Shown here piece after piece: positions 5,893 to 11,320 of a stretch of 11,320 bases of DNA. The stretch comes from Draconibacterium sp. (lineage in GTDB: Bacteria; Bacteroidota; Bacteroidia; Bacteroidales; Prolixibacteraceae). Numbering within the stretch: the stretch's first letter is position 1; each line of letters starts with the position of its first letter. The stretch lies in contig JAUVDE010000071.1 in the NCBI GenBank assembly GCA_030595485.1, positions 1-11,320 on the forward strand. The letters run 5' to 3'. The translations under genes were made by a program, and so were the position numbers. The notes below the pieces were generated by a model. It was not told the DNA's origin and searched no databases. It saw only the letters and a list, made by a program, of their open reading frames with translations.

Positions 5893-6660
5893 TTAACCTC
5901 TTGTAAAAGCCGGCTTCCCCACAGTAGAAATTCGTGGATTAAAATTATAACCATCCGAATCGAAAGCCTGCAAATCCTCTACCCTGTCAATATCATTTTC
6001 GAGAATAAAACGGGTCATTAAACCACGTGCTTTTTTAGCAAAAAACGAAATCATTTTATACTGCCCGTTTTTAAAATCTCTAAACTCGGGTGTAACTATT
6101 TCGCAATCCAGCTTTTTTGTATCTATACTTTTATAATATTCGTTCGATGCCAGGTTAACCAATACATTACTCCCCGATTCGGCAATGGCCTCTTTAACTT
6201 TGGGAGTTATTTTTGTTTTCCAAAAAGCATATAAATCTGCCGAACGCTGGTATTTAAGTTTAGTTCCCATTTCTAAACGGTAAGGCTGCATTAAATCAAG
6301 TGGTTTTAGGACACCGTATAAACCTGACAGAATGCGCAATTTCGATTGCAGCTTCAACAACTGCTCCTCCGAAAGCGAACCGGCATCTAATCCCTGATAA
6401 ACATCGCCACTAAAAGCCAGCACTGCTTGTTTGGCATTTCCGGGTGTAAAAGGTTGGTGCCAGGTTTGAAAACGTTCGAAGTTTAATTGCCCCAGGTTAG
6501 CCGAAATACCCATTAGCTCTGAAACCTTTTTCGGATTCAGTTTACGCAACTTTGTCAATAGTTTTTCCGAATCATCCAACATTTCGGGCATGGTAAATTG
6601 GGCTGTTGTAGCGGGTGTCTTATAGTCTAATGACTTGGCGGGTGATATTACAATTAACAT
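5893..6660 (-). CDS. yaaA: Peroxide stress protein YaaA (UPF0246/DUF328)
   Basis: Cytoplasmic DUF328 family protein. In E. coli, YaaA is induced by OxyR under peroxide stress and limits intracellular free iron, reducing Fenton damage; a DNA-binding fold has been described for the family. The 255-aa length equals the family's. Hallmarks are MLIVISPAKSLDY at the N-terminus, the block AVLAFSGDVYQGLDA (about residues 79-93), LRILSGLYGVLKPLDLMQPYRLEMG (about 108-132), VNLASNEYYKSID, ISFFAKKARGLM, and the C-terminal FDSDGYNFNPRIS ending AFTRG. The start is the first ATG and matches the family. The gene is preceded by a 177-bp stretch with no gene before the cyclase remnant. TGGCTTTG on the minus strand (6788-6795) is a possible -7 element, with ATTG 22 nt upstream. 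No OxyR/PerR-type site was recognised. Confidence 0.96.
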   Translation of the reverse strand: MLIVISPAKSLDYKTPATTAQFTMPEMLDDSEKLLTKLRKLNPKKVSELMGISANLGQLNFERFQTWHQPFTPGNAKQAVLAFSGDVYQGLDAGSLSEEQLLKLQSKLRILSGLYGVLKPLDLMQPYRLEMGTKLKYQRSADLYAFWKTKITPKVKEAIAESGSNVLVNLASNEYYKSIDTKKLDCEIVTPEFRDFKNGQYKMISFFAKKARGLMTRFILENDIDRVEDLQAFDSDGYNFNPRISTVGKPAFTRG

Positions 6661-6837
6661 ATTCTTTCTTAGCTAATATTTGTTTTCTAAAAGTAACAGA
6701 AATTAGGATTTATAGTTCAAGCATGAGTAGATATGACTAACACTCCAAGTTTTTTACTTACATACCTTTGTTTGCAGTAAGTGATTACAAAGCCAATAAT
6801 CGCGTGAGGAGTAAAGACAATTTGAACAACTGCAACT
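6661..6837. other. Non-coding leader region upstream of yaaA
   Basis: No gene is seen in this stretch. It contains a possible leftward -7 element TGGCTTTG (6788-6795, one mismatch) that could serve yaaA. There is also a plus-strand TACCTTTG (6763-6770) that fits the -7 consensus but has no -33 partner and no gene to drive. ACTTAC (6756-6761) and GTAAGT (6777-6782) could form a 6-bp hairpin. None is compelling on its own. Confidence 0.4.
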
Positions 6838-7014
6838 TTAAGCATTTTTTGTTTGACAAACTGCGTAAAGAGGAACTTGCAGCTCCTTCCCTTTTAGTTC
6901 AATATTGCCAAGTTTCTCGAAAGTAAAACCCTTACCACCCAACTTGTTTTTTAAGCGCTCCGAAATCAGCAGTTCTTTATTCAGGTCGTTGCATTTACCT
7001 TGAATTCGTGAAGT
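6838..7014 (-). pseudogene. Remnant of a class III adenylate/guanylate cyclase (C-terminus only)
   Basis: The minus strand is open for 58 codons from 7014 to a TAA at 6838-6840. It reads TSRIQGKCNDLNKELLIS, then ERLKNKLGG, FEKLGNIELKGKE and QVPLYAV. This is the C-terminal end of a class III cyclase catalytic domain. The SRIQ...N.L..ELLIS block carries the conserved Asn/Arg region (normally N-x-A/T-SR), and the G-x-I-x-LKGK-x-x-x-VPLYAV tail closes the domain. The metal-binding and substrate-specifying segments, and any start codon, are missing. An in-frame TAA at 7024-7026 and a heptamer array (7045-7077) precede it. The coding frame is undisturbed over the remaining part, so the truncation may be fairly recent. 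An intact small protein is unlikely because no ATG lies in frame. The family is recognised from memory of its motifs. Confidence 0.72.
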
Positions 7015-7035
7015 CCATCTGTTTTAAAAGATGGA
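7014..7035. repeat. Inverted repeat downstream of the cytochrome gene
   Basis: TCCATCT (7014-7020) and AGATGGA (7029-7035) form a 7-bp stem with an 8-nt loop. It lies about 40 nt beyond the stop of the leftward cytochrome gene. It has no T-run in that direction, but CCTTTTT follows on the plus strand. Whether it terminates either transcript is uncertain. Confidence 0.4.
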
Positions 7036-7044
7036 ATCCTTTTT

Positions 7045-7077
7045 ACTGCCAACTGCAACTGAACACTGAATACTTTT
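7045..7077. repeat. Short degenerate heptamer array next to the cytochrome stop codon
   Basis: Units ACTGCCA, ACTGCA (one base short), ACTGAAC, ACTGAAT and the start of ACTTTTT follow each other with a 7-bp period up to the cytochrome stop codon (7078-7080). The ACT start of each unit recalls the 2355-2431 array, but the filler bases differ. Confidence 0.7.
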
Positions 7078-9444
7078 TTACATACTCTGTTGCAAAGCGG
7101 CAATCGATTGTTGTAAGGATGCTTTATCCTGTGCCGAAAGCCTTTGAACTTTCATGGCATTTTTATACACCTGAAGTGCCCTATTTTTATTTCCATCACG
7201 CAAGTATATATCGGCCAAGAAACTTGGTGCACTTAAAAACTCAGGATTGCTTTTTATAACTTGGTTTAATGTAATAATCGACTCGGCTTTTTGCCCGTTT
7301 TGCATTTGGTAGTATGCCAGCGTGTATCCATAATTTGGGTCTTCCGGACGGGTTTTGTAGGCAATAGCAGCATATTTAACAGCTCCTGGCAAATCGCCAC
7401 GTTGCCCCACAATTACACTCAGGTTTTTGGCTGCAACCGGATTATTATCCGGGTTTGCATTAAGGGCCGCCTTTAAAGCTTTCTCGGCCTCATCCAAACG
7501 TCCTTGTTCGGCAAGTAATAAACCCAGGTTAAGATTTGCTGCTTCGTTATCAGGGTCGAATTCAACCACTCTTTTCAGGTTCTCTTCGGCCTTTGCATGG
7601 TTACCCACATACGAATAAAGTACCGAACTATTAATAAGCGGCATTATAGATTCGGGATACAAACGTGCTGCTGTTTCGTACGAGTTTAAGGCCTCATTCG
7701 CGTCGCCTTTATTCTGATGATAAATACCCAGATTATAATGGTTACTCCAGTTGTCTTCTCTTGAAGTCATTGAAGCGACATACTCAGCTTCGGCACTCTT
7801 AACAATGGTTTGTTGTTCGGCTGTAAAACTTCCTTCGGGAAAAGTAATAGCAGCATTTGCTGCCTGAATACGAACCAAACGAATCTCATCCTGACAAGCC
7901 TGCAAAATAGCTTCTTTAGCTTCTTTGGTATGCACTCCTGCCAAACCGTATGCAGCTGAAGAGCGAATGAGTTCAGACTTATTACTTATTGCTGCTAAGA
8001 GCACAGCTGTTTTCGATTCGAGTGTACAATTCGCTAACAAACGAACCATTGAATTGGCAACTACCTGATTGGTCTCAGGGTTTTTTATGTAGCTGTACAT
8101 AAGCTCGACATTGGTCCAGTCGTTATCGCGTGCTTCTTTTATTAATTGTGCCCACTTTAAAGTTTCCTCTTGGTAATCTCCATTGGGGCGTTGTTTCACA
8201 ATTTTGTTGGCCCATTCGGGTGACTTATCATCGTGGCATTGGTTACAAGCATTTGGCGAACCAAAGTTAATGGTAGCCTCTGGCATTGGCGGACGGAAAG
8301 AATGGTCGCTACGCAGGAAGCGCCCAACAAACTCGCGTTTTGGTGCATGGCAACTTAAACATGTTAAACCATCTTCAGGCTTGTGCATGGTATGCGCAAC
8401 CGGATTATTCGTCTTGTCCGAATGGCATGAAGCACAACCCTTGTTTGGATTATCAGCATTTCTGTCGCGCCCACTTGATGTATGACAAGTAACACAGTGC
8501 ATTTCACTCTCTTGTCCACATTTATTCAACATCCAATCGGTCATGGTATAGTTTTCTCCTAATGAACGTCCGTCGGGATAAAAGTCACGATCTTCAAGCG
8601 TGGTAATATTGTAATTATCGAAGTATTTATCGCCAGGCATGTAACTTGGTGTAATCGGGCTCATTTTGGCATGACACGGGGCACAAGCATCGTTATTTTG
8701 CTGTTTGGTAAATGTGCTGGTTACAATTAATCCAATATCTTCGGGTACCGGGTCGCCTTCTTTTAAGCTTTGAAACAATTTTACATGGTCACCCGAAGGC
8801 CCATGGCAGGTTTCGCAGTTAATACCTGCTTCGCGCCAGCTAGTATGGTACGTTTCTGTTTTTAAATCGAAATTGGTGCTTAACTGACTAATATGACAAC
8901 TGTAGCAACCCGTGTTAAAAGCAAACATGGCATCTTTCCAAGGCAGTGCCTCATCGTCGGGCGAACCGTCCATAAAATGACGAATTCCGGCATTGGGGTA
9001 GTTAAACCACTCTTTTCGGTTGGCATCGTAAGCCAATGGAGCATTTTGTAATTTGCCTTTTTCAAAAGGAGTTAAAAAGCAGTAAACATTATGTCCTCCC
9101 ATAGCCCAAAGAAGCTTATAGCTCTCCACAACCTTATCCCCATCACGTTCGAGCATTACCGCAACCGAATCTTGAAATTCAATGGTAAAATCGTGTCCTT
9201 CCACATCAACAGGCCCACTGTTGGGCAACTGGTGCTTTTGAATAAATTCGGCGTTAACAGGCATCATTGCCTGACCATGATACGATGGCGACCAAAGCTG
9301 GTAAAAATTCTCATGACATTCTCTGCAACTTTCCGAACCCGTAAACTCATTTTCGCTTACTTGTTTTGGGGCTCTTTGTTTACACGAAAACATTGCCAGT
9401 ACTACAAAAATCCCAATTCCAAATTTGAAGATTCTACCCATCAT
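7078..9444 (-). CDS. Octaheme c-type cytochrome lipoprotein with TPR domain
   Basis: Predicted periplasmic electron-transfer protein, 788 aa. The N-terminus MMGRIFKFGIGIFVVLAMFSC is a signal peptide with a likely lipidated Cys21. Eight CxxCH haem sites are visible, starting at Cys40, 180, 210, 254, 317, 337, 362 and 400, spread over residues 36-410 in the manner of cytochrome c554/NapC-NrfB-like multihaem proteins. Additional His residues that could be distal ligands are scattered between them. Residues about 440-540 are helical and HEAT-like (AAYGLAGVHTKEAKEAILQA). Residues about 564-770 hold at least five tetratricopeptide repeats (NLGIYHQNKGDANEALNSYE; NLGLLLAEQGRLDEAEKALK). The substrate is not evident, and no reductase, oxidase or quinol partner is adjacent. 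Either of two adjacent ATGs (9442-9444, 9439-9441) could be the start. AATATTTG on the minus strand (9467-9474) is a weak -7 candidate. Confidence 0.93.
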   Translation of the reverse strand: MMGRIFKFGIGIFVVLAMFSCKQRAPKQVSENEFTGSESCRECHENFYQLWSPSYHGQAMMPVNAEFIQKHQLPNSGPVDVEGHDFTIEFQDSVAVMLERDGDKVVESYKLLWAMGGHNVYCFLTPFEKGKLQNAPLAYDANRKEWFNYPNAGIRHFMDGSPDDEALPWKDAMFAFNTGCYSCHISQLSTNFDLKTETYHTSWREAGINCETCHGPSGDHVKLFQSLKEGDPVPEDIGLIVTSTFTKQQNNDACAPCHAKMSPITPSYMPGDKYFDNYNITTLEDRDFYPDGRSLGENYTMTDWMLNKCGQESEMHCVTCHTSSGRDRNADNPNKGCASCHSDKTNNPVAHTMHKPEDGLTCLSCHAPKREFVGRFLRSDHSFRPPMPEATINFGSPNACNQCHDDKSPEWANKIVKQRPNGDYQEETLKWAQLIKEARDNDWTNVELMYSYIKNPETNQVVANSMVRLLANCTLESKTAVLLAAISNKSELIRSSAAYGLAGVHTKEAKEAILQACQDEIRLVRIQAANAAITFPEGSFTAEQQTIVKSAEAEYVASMTSREDNWSNHYNLGIYHQNKGDANEALNSYETAARLYPESIMPLINSSVLYSYVGNHAKAEENLKRVVEFDPDNEAANLNLGLLLAEQGRLDEAEKALKAALNANPDNNPVAAKNLSVIVGQRGDLPGAVKYAAIAYKTRPEDPNYGYTLAYYQMQNGQKAESIITLNQVIKSNPEFLSAPSFLADIYLRDGNKNRALQVYKNAMKVQRLSAQDKASLQQSIAALQQSM

Positions 9445-9518
9445 AATATTCTGTTTTAAAGACCTACAAATATTGTGATTATTTGTAAAAGAATGAATTT
9501 AAATCGCCCGTGAAGGCT

Positions 9519-9589
9519 TATTTATAAACGAGGTTCATTCCCTTTATCAAAACATTTCGAAGGGAATAAACGCATGCATCTATTTATAA
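9519..9589. repeat. Inverted repeat flanked by TATTTATAA direct repeats
   Basis: GTTCATTCCCTT (9533-9544) and AAGGGAATAAAC (9560-9571) form a 12-bp stem with one mismatch and a 15-nt loop. The direct repeat TATTTATAA lies on either side at 9519-9527 and 9581-9589. The structure sits between the divergent cytochrome and dehydrogenase genes, just upstream of the rightward -7 element. It could be an operator, or the scar of a small element with a 9-bp target duplication; the sequence alone does not decide. Confidence 0.5.
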
Positions 9590-9621
9590 GGTCCTTATTC
9601 AATTCTATTCAGTATTAAGAC

Positions 9622-9629
9622 TATCTTTG
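9622..9629 (+). promoter_or_regulatory. -7 element for the dehydrogenase gene
   Basis: TATCTTTG matches the Bacteroidota TAnnTTTG consensus exactly, 60 nt before the ATG at 9690. At 20 nt upstream only TTCA (9598-9601) is found, a poor -33. Initiation near 9636 would place the heptamer array 9647-9674 inside a leader of about 54 nt. Confidence 0.55.
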
Positions 9630-9646
9630 GGAAAATTTAATTTTAA

Positions 9647-9674
9647 ACTTCGGTCTTCGGTCTTCCGGCTTCCG
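9647..9674. repeat. Four-unit heptamer array in the dehydrogenase leader
   Basis: ACTTCGG, TCTTCGG, TCTTCCG and GCTTCCG are four consecutive 7-bp units in perfect register, ending 15 nt before the ATG at 9690. The composition is CTTCGG-rich, unlike the surrounding A/T-rich leader, and the period is the same as at 2355-2431 and 7045-7077. Confidence 0.75.
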
Positions 9675-9689
9675 CATATTTCTTAAAAA

Positions 9690-10901
9690 ATGAAAGTAGG
9701 TATTTTACGTGAAGGCAAAACACCCCCCGACAAACGTGTTCCTCTAACTCCGGCACAATATATTGAAGTTCAGGAGAAATTCCCTGAAGTGTCGATTTAT
9801 GTACAACCCAGCCCAATTAGAAGTTTTAAAGATGAAGCATATACCGCATTGGGCATAACTTTAAAAGAAGATTTAAGCGATTGTGATGTACTTTTAGGTG
9901 TAAAAGAAGTACGTATTGCAGACTTTATTCCGGGTAAAATTTATCTATTTTTTTCGCATACCATTAAGAAACAGGAATACAACCGTAGGCTCTTGCAAAC
10001 GGTTTTAGAAAAGAAGATACAGCTGGTTGATTATGAAGTATTGACCAACAAAGATGGATTTAGGATTATTGGTTTTGGACGTTTTGCCGGTTTGGTAGGA
10101 GCCTATAACGGCTTGCGTGCTTTTGGTTTAAAAAACGAATTGTTTAATTTAAAACCGGCACACGAGTGCGACGATTTGGAAGAAATGCTTCAACACTTAG
10201 CTAAAGTAAATTTACCTCCCTTAAAAATTGCAATTACTGGCGATGGCCGTGTGGCACAAGGTGTACTCGAAATATTAAACCACATGAATATAATGCGCGT
10301 TTCGCCTGAAGCTTATTTAAACGTAGATGAGCCGGAGCAAGCCGTTTATGTGCAACTTTTACCCAATAACTATGTGAAATCAAAGGCAGGTGGCGAGACT
10401 TTTGACATTCTGCACTTTTTTAATAATCCGCTGGATTACGAGAATGCATTTTTGCCTTTTACCAAATCTATCGATATGTTGATTGCATCGGCATACTGGG
10501 ATCCAAAAGCTCCGGTTTTATTTTCGGCTGATGAAATGAAAGCTGATGATTTTAGGATTAGTGTAATTTCGGATATTACCTGCGACATTGAAGGTTCTAT
10601 TCCTTCGACTAAAAAGGCATCAACAATTGACGATCCGTTTTATGACTATAACTTTGAAACTGGTGAGTTGGAAGAGGCTTTTTCCAATCCAAATAATTTG
10701 TCGGTACAAGCAGTTGATAACCTACCCTGCGAACTTCCGAAAGATGCTTCGCTTGATTTTGGCCGTAACCTGATTGACAAAGTTTTCCCAAGTTTATTTG
10801 GCGACGACACTGACGAGATTGTTGCACGCGCCTCGATTACTAAAGATGGCAAGCTTACCGAGAAGTTTTCTTATTTGCAGGACTATGCTGATGGGGAATA
10901 A
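9690..10901 (+). CDS. Alanine dehydrogenase/saccharopine dehydrogenase-fold NAD(P) oxidoreductase
   Basis: A 403-aa cytoplasmic dehydrogenase. The N-terminal substrate domain starts MKVGILREGKTPPDKRVPLT, the signature opening of the alanine dehydrogenase/PNT N-terminal family. The nucleotide domain carries the Rossmann loop ITGDGRVAQGVLEIL (182-196). Lys72 (LLGVKEV) and His90 (LFFSH) have the spacing of the catalytic Lys/His pair of the lysine-forming saccharopine dehydrogenase (Lys1), and SDITCDIEGSIP (294-305) matches the conserved SD-x-CD-x-EGS region of that group. The likely reaction is reversible oxidative cleavage of a saccharopine-like imino adduct, but alanine dehydrogenase or another amino-acid dehydrogenase cannot be excluded. 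Bacteroidota normally make lysine through diaminopimelate, so a catabolic or specialised role seems more likely. No pathway partner lies next to it. The gene is monocistronic with a terminator at 10958-10998. Confidence 0.82.
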   Translation: MKVGILREGKTPPDKRVPLTPAQYIEVQEKFPEVSIYVQPSPIRSFKDEAYTALGITLKEDLSDCDVLLGVKEVRIADFIPGKIYLFFSHTIKKQEYNRRLLQTVLEKKIQLVDYEVLTNKDGFRIIGFGRFAGLVGAYNGLRAFGLKNELFNLKPAHECDDLEEMLQHLAKVNLPPLKIAITGDGRVAQGVLEILNHMNIMRVSPEAYLNVDEPEQAVYVQLLPNNYVKSKAGGETFDILHFFNNPLDYENAFLPFTKSIDMLIASAYWDPKAPVLFSADEMKADDFRISVISDITCDIEGSIPSTKKASTIDDPFYDYNFETGELEEAFSNPNNLSVQAVDNLPCELPKDASLDFGRNLIDKVFPSLFGDDTDEIVARASITKDGKLTEKFSYLQDYADGE

Positions 10902-10912
10902 AATTTATTGAA

Positions 10913-10949
10913 CGCTGATGACTCAGATTTAGCTGATATTCACAGATAA
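10913..10949. repeat. Degenerate 9-bp-period array (GCTGAT / TCAGAT)
   Basis: GAT triplets end at 10919, 10928, 10937 and 10947, giving periods of 9, 9 and 10 bp. Words alternate between GCTGAT and CTCAGAT/CACAGAT. It begins 12 bp after the dehydrogenase stop. I recall similar GCTGAT/CAGAT strings between genes in many Bacteroidota; that is memory, not a search. Confidence 0.6.
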
Positions 10950-10957
10950 AAATATTG

Positions 10958-10998
10958 AGACCCGTTTTGTATTGAAATATGCAGAACGGGTCTTTTTG
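10958..10998 (+). terminator. Intrinsic terminator of the dehydrogenase gene
   Basis: AGACCCGTTTTG (10958-10969) pairs with CAGAACGGGTCT (10982-10993) over 12 bp with one G-T wobble. The loop is 12 nt and A/T-rich, and T residues run from 10993 to 10997. Confidence 0.9.
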
Positions 10999-11015
10999 TT
11001 TATGTGGAGGATTAC

Positions 11016-11105
11016 GAGACAGGGCATGCCCTGTCTTTACGGTTTCGTCGACATATTTTGCTTCCGGTTTCGTGCTAGCTGTAAAGCCAAGGCATGCCTT
11101 GTCTC
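11016..11105. repeat. REPIN-like pair of inverted palindromic repeats
   Basis: Unit 1 (11016-11040) contains the perfect 20-bp palindrome AGACAGGGCATGCCCTGTCT followed by TTAC. Unit 2 (11081-11105) is its reverse complement with 3 differences in 25 bp, centred on CAAGGCATGCCTTG. The 40-bp spacer carries two copies of GGTTTCGT (11041-11048, 11066-11073). Similarity extends outward on both sides to a TGGAGG word (11005-11010 and, reversed, 11107-11112). Two inverted palindromes around a short spacer is the arrangement of REPINs. No transposase is in the window. Confidence 0.8.
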
Positions 11106-11126
11106 ACCTCCATATTATCCATATAT

Positions 11127-11157
11127 AAAAAACGCCGATGGAAAACTCCACCGGCGT
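11127..11157 (-). terminator. Intrinsic terminator of htpG
   Basis: Read leftward, ACGCCGGTGGA (11157-11147) pairs with TCCATCGGCGT (11142-11132) over 11 bp with one G-T wobble and a 4-nt loop, and ends in a run of six T. It lies about 73 nt beyond the htpG stop codon. Confidence 0.9.
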
Positions 11158-11229
11158 CACAATTACCCTTCGTAATTGCCCTGAATAATCAGGCTCCTCA
11201 TTATCTCTTTTCAATATCTTTCGATACTA

Positions 11230-11320
11230 CTATTTTATCAGCTCAACGCTTCGTTTTACAAATTTATCAAGGTCGGCTCCTTTTAACAAACCATTGGCAA
11301 GTAAAGCCAAGTCAACCATT
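11230..11320 (-). CDS. htpG: Chaperone HtpG (Hsp90), C-terminal fragment
   Basis: The last 29 complete codons and TAG stop (11230-11232) of a leftward gene that continues beyond the window. The visible peptide begins MVDLALLANGLLKGADLDKF and ends VKRSVELIK. This is the very C-terminal tail of bacterial HtpG, whose last domain mediates dimerisation; the DLALLANGLLKG-x-x-L-x-x-FVKRS pattern is what I expect in Bacteroidota. HtpG is a cytoplasmic ATP-dependent Hsp90 chaperone. The N-terminal ATPase and middle domains cannot be checked here, so the name rests on a short but characteristic stretch. The terminator at 11127-11157 serves it. Confidence 0.82.
   Translation of the reverse strand, partial: MVDLALLANGLLKGADLDKFVKRSVELIK

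Larger units (their letters stand above)
10902..11229. other. Convergent intergenic region filled with repeats and terminators
   Basis: This 328-bp gap between the convergent dehydrogenase and htpG genes carries, in order, a 9-bp-period array, a rightward terminator, a paired inverted palindrome and a leftward terminator. Two small hairpins follow close to the htpG stop (AATTAC/GTAATT at 11161-11177 and CCTGA/TCAGG at about 11180-11193). An open frame at 10972-11175 merely traverses the repeats and is not a gene. Confidence 0.7.

Noticed and set aside
6763..6770. Plus-strand TACCTTTG as a promoter
   Set aside because: Fits the -7 consensus but has no -33 partner, and no plus-strand gene follows before the convergent cyclase and cytochrome sequences.
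8183..8485. 100-codon plus-strand open frame (and several similar ones) inside the cytochrome gene
   Set aside because: Antisense shadow of the cytochrome coding strand, which has eight CxxCH motifs and TPRs; the antisense products show no family features.
10609..10852. Minus-strand open frames over the 3' part of the dehydrogenase gene
   Set aside because: Shadows of a clearly coding plus-strand frame; no start context or domains.

Overview
The window looks like a piece of chromosome from a member of the Bacteroidota. It is AT-rich. Promoters fit the Bacteroidota -33 TTTG / -7 TAnnTTTG pattern, and leaders are A/T-rich with almost no Shine-Dalgarno sequences. The gene content also fits: DUF3127, paired FKBP-type isomerases, an FtsX/MacB-type permease, a lipoprotein multiheme cytochrome and a typical HtpG C-terminus. 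A Marinilabiliales-like environmental lineage is my guess; the sequence does not prove it.

Layout. 1-183 (-): 5' end of a secreted protein, with a good promoter at 293-324. 619-774 (+): small lipoprotein. 1109-2107 (+): type I GAPDH with promoter and terminator. 2436-3683 (-): ABC-type permease with no ATPase beside it. 3888-4511 and 4555-5268 (+): two FKBP peptidyl-prolyl isomerases, one cytoplasmic and one lipoprotein, probably co-transcribed and closed by a terminator. 5374-5742 (+): DUF3127 protein with an SSB-like acidic tail. 5893-6660 (-): YaaA. 6838-7014 (-): unlabelled remnant of a class III nucleotide cyclase. 7078-9444 (-): eight-heme lipoprotein cytochrome with C-terminal TPRs. 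9690-10901 (+): dehydrogenase of the alanine dehydrogenase/saccharopine dehydrogenase fold. 11230-11320 (-): 3' end of htpG.

The genes are mostly housekeeping (glycolysis, protein folding, oxidative stress, electron transfer, amino-acid metabolism) and form no single pathway. Apart from the FKBP pair they look like single-gene transcription units separated by terminators.

The unusual part is between the genes. The gaps hold several kinds of short repetitive DNA: three degenerate 7-bp-period arrays (2355-2431, 7045-7077, 9647-9674), a 9-bp-period array (10913-10949), an element with TGTCATTTC/GAAATGACA ends (5818-5886), and a REPIN-like pair of inverted GGCATGCC palindromes (11016-11105). A decamer occurs three times upstream of gapA. 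Most of these lie within a few bases to tens of bases of a start or stop codon, and one abuts the truncated cyclase remnant. I see no defence island, CRISPR array, tRNA, rRNA or intact mobile element.
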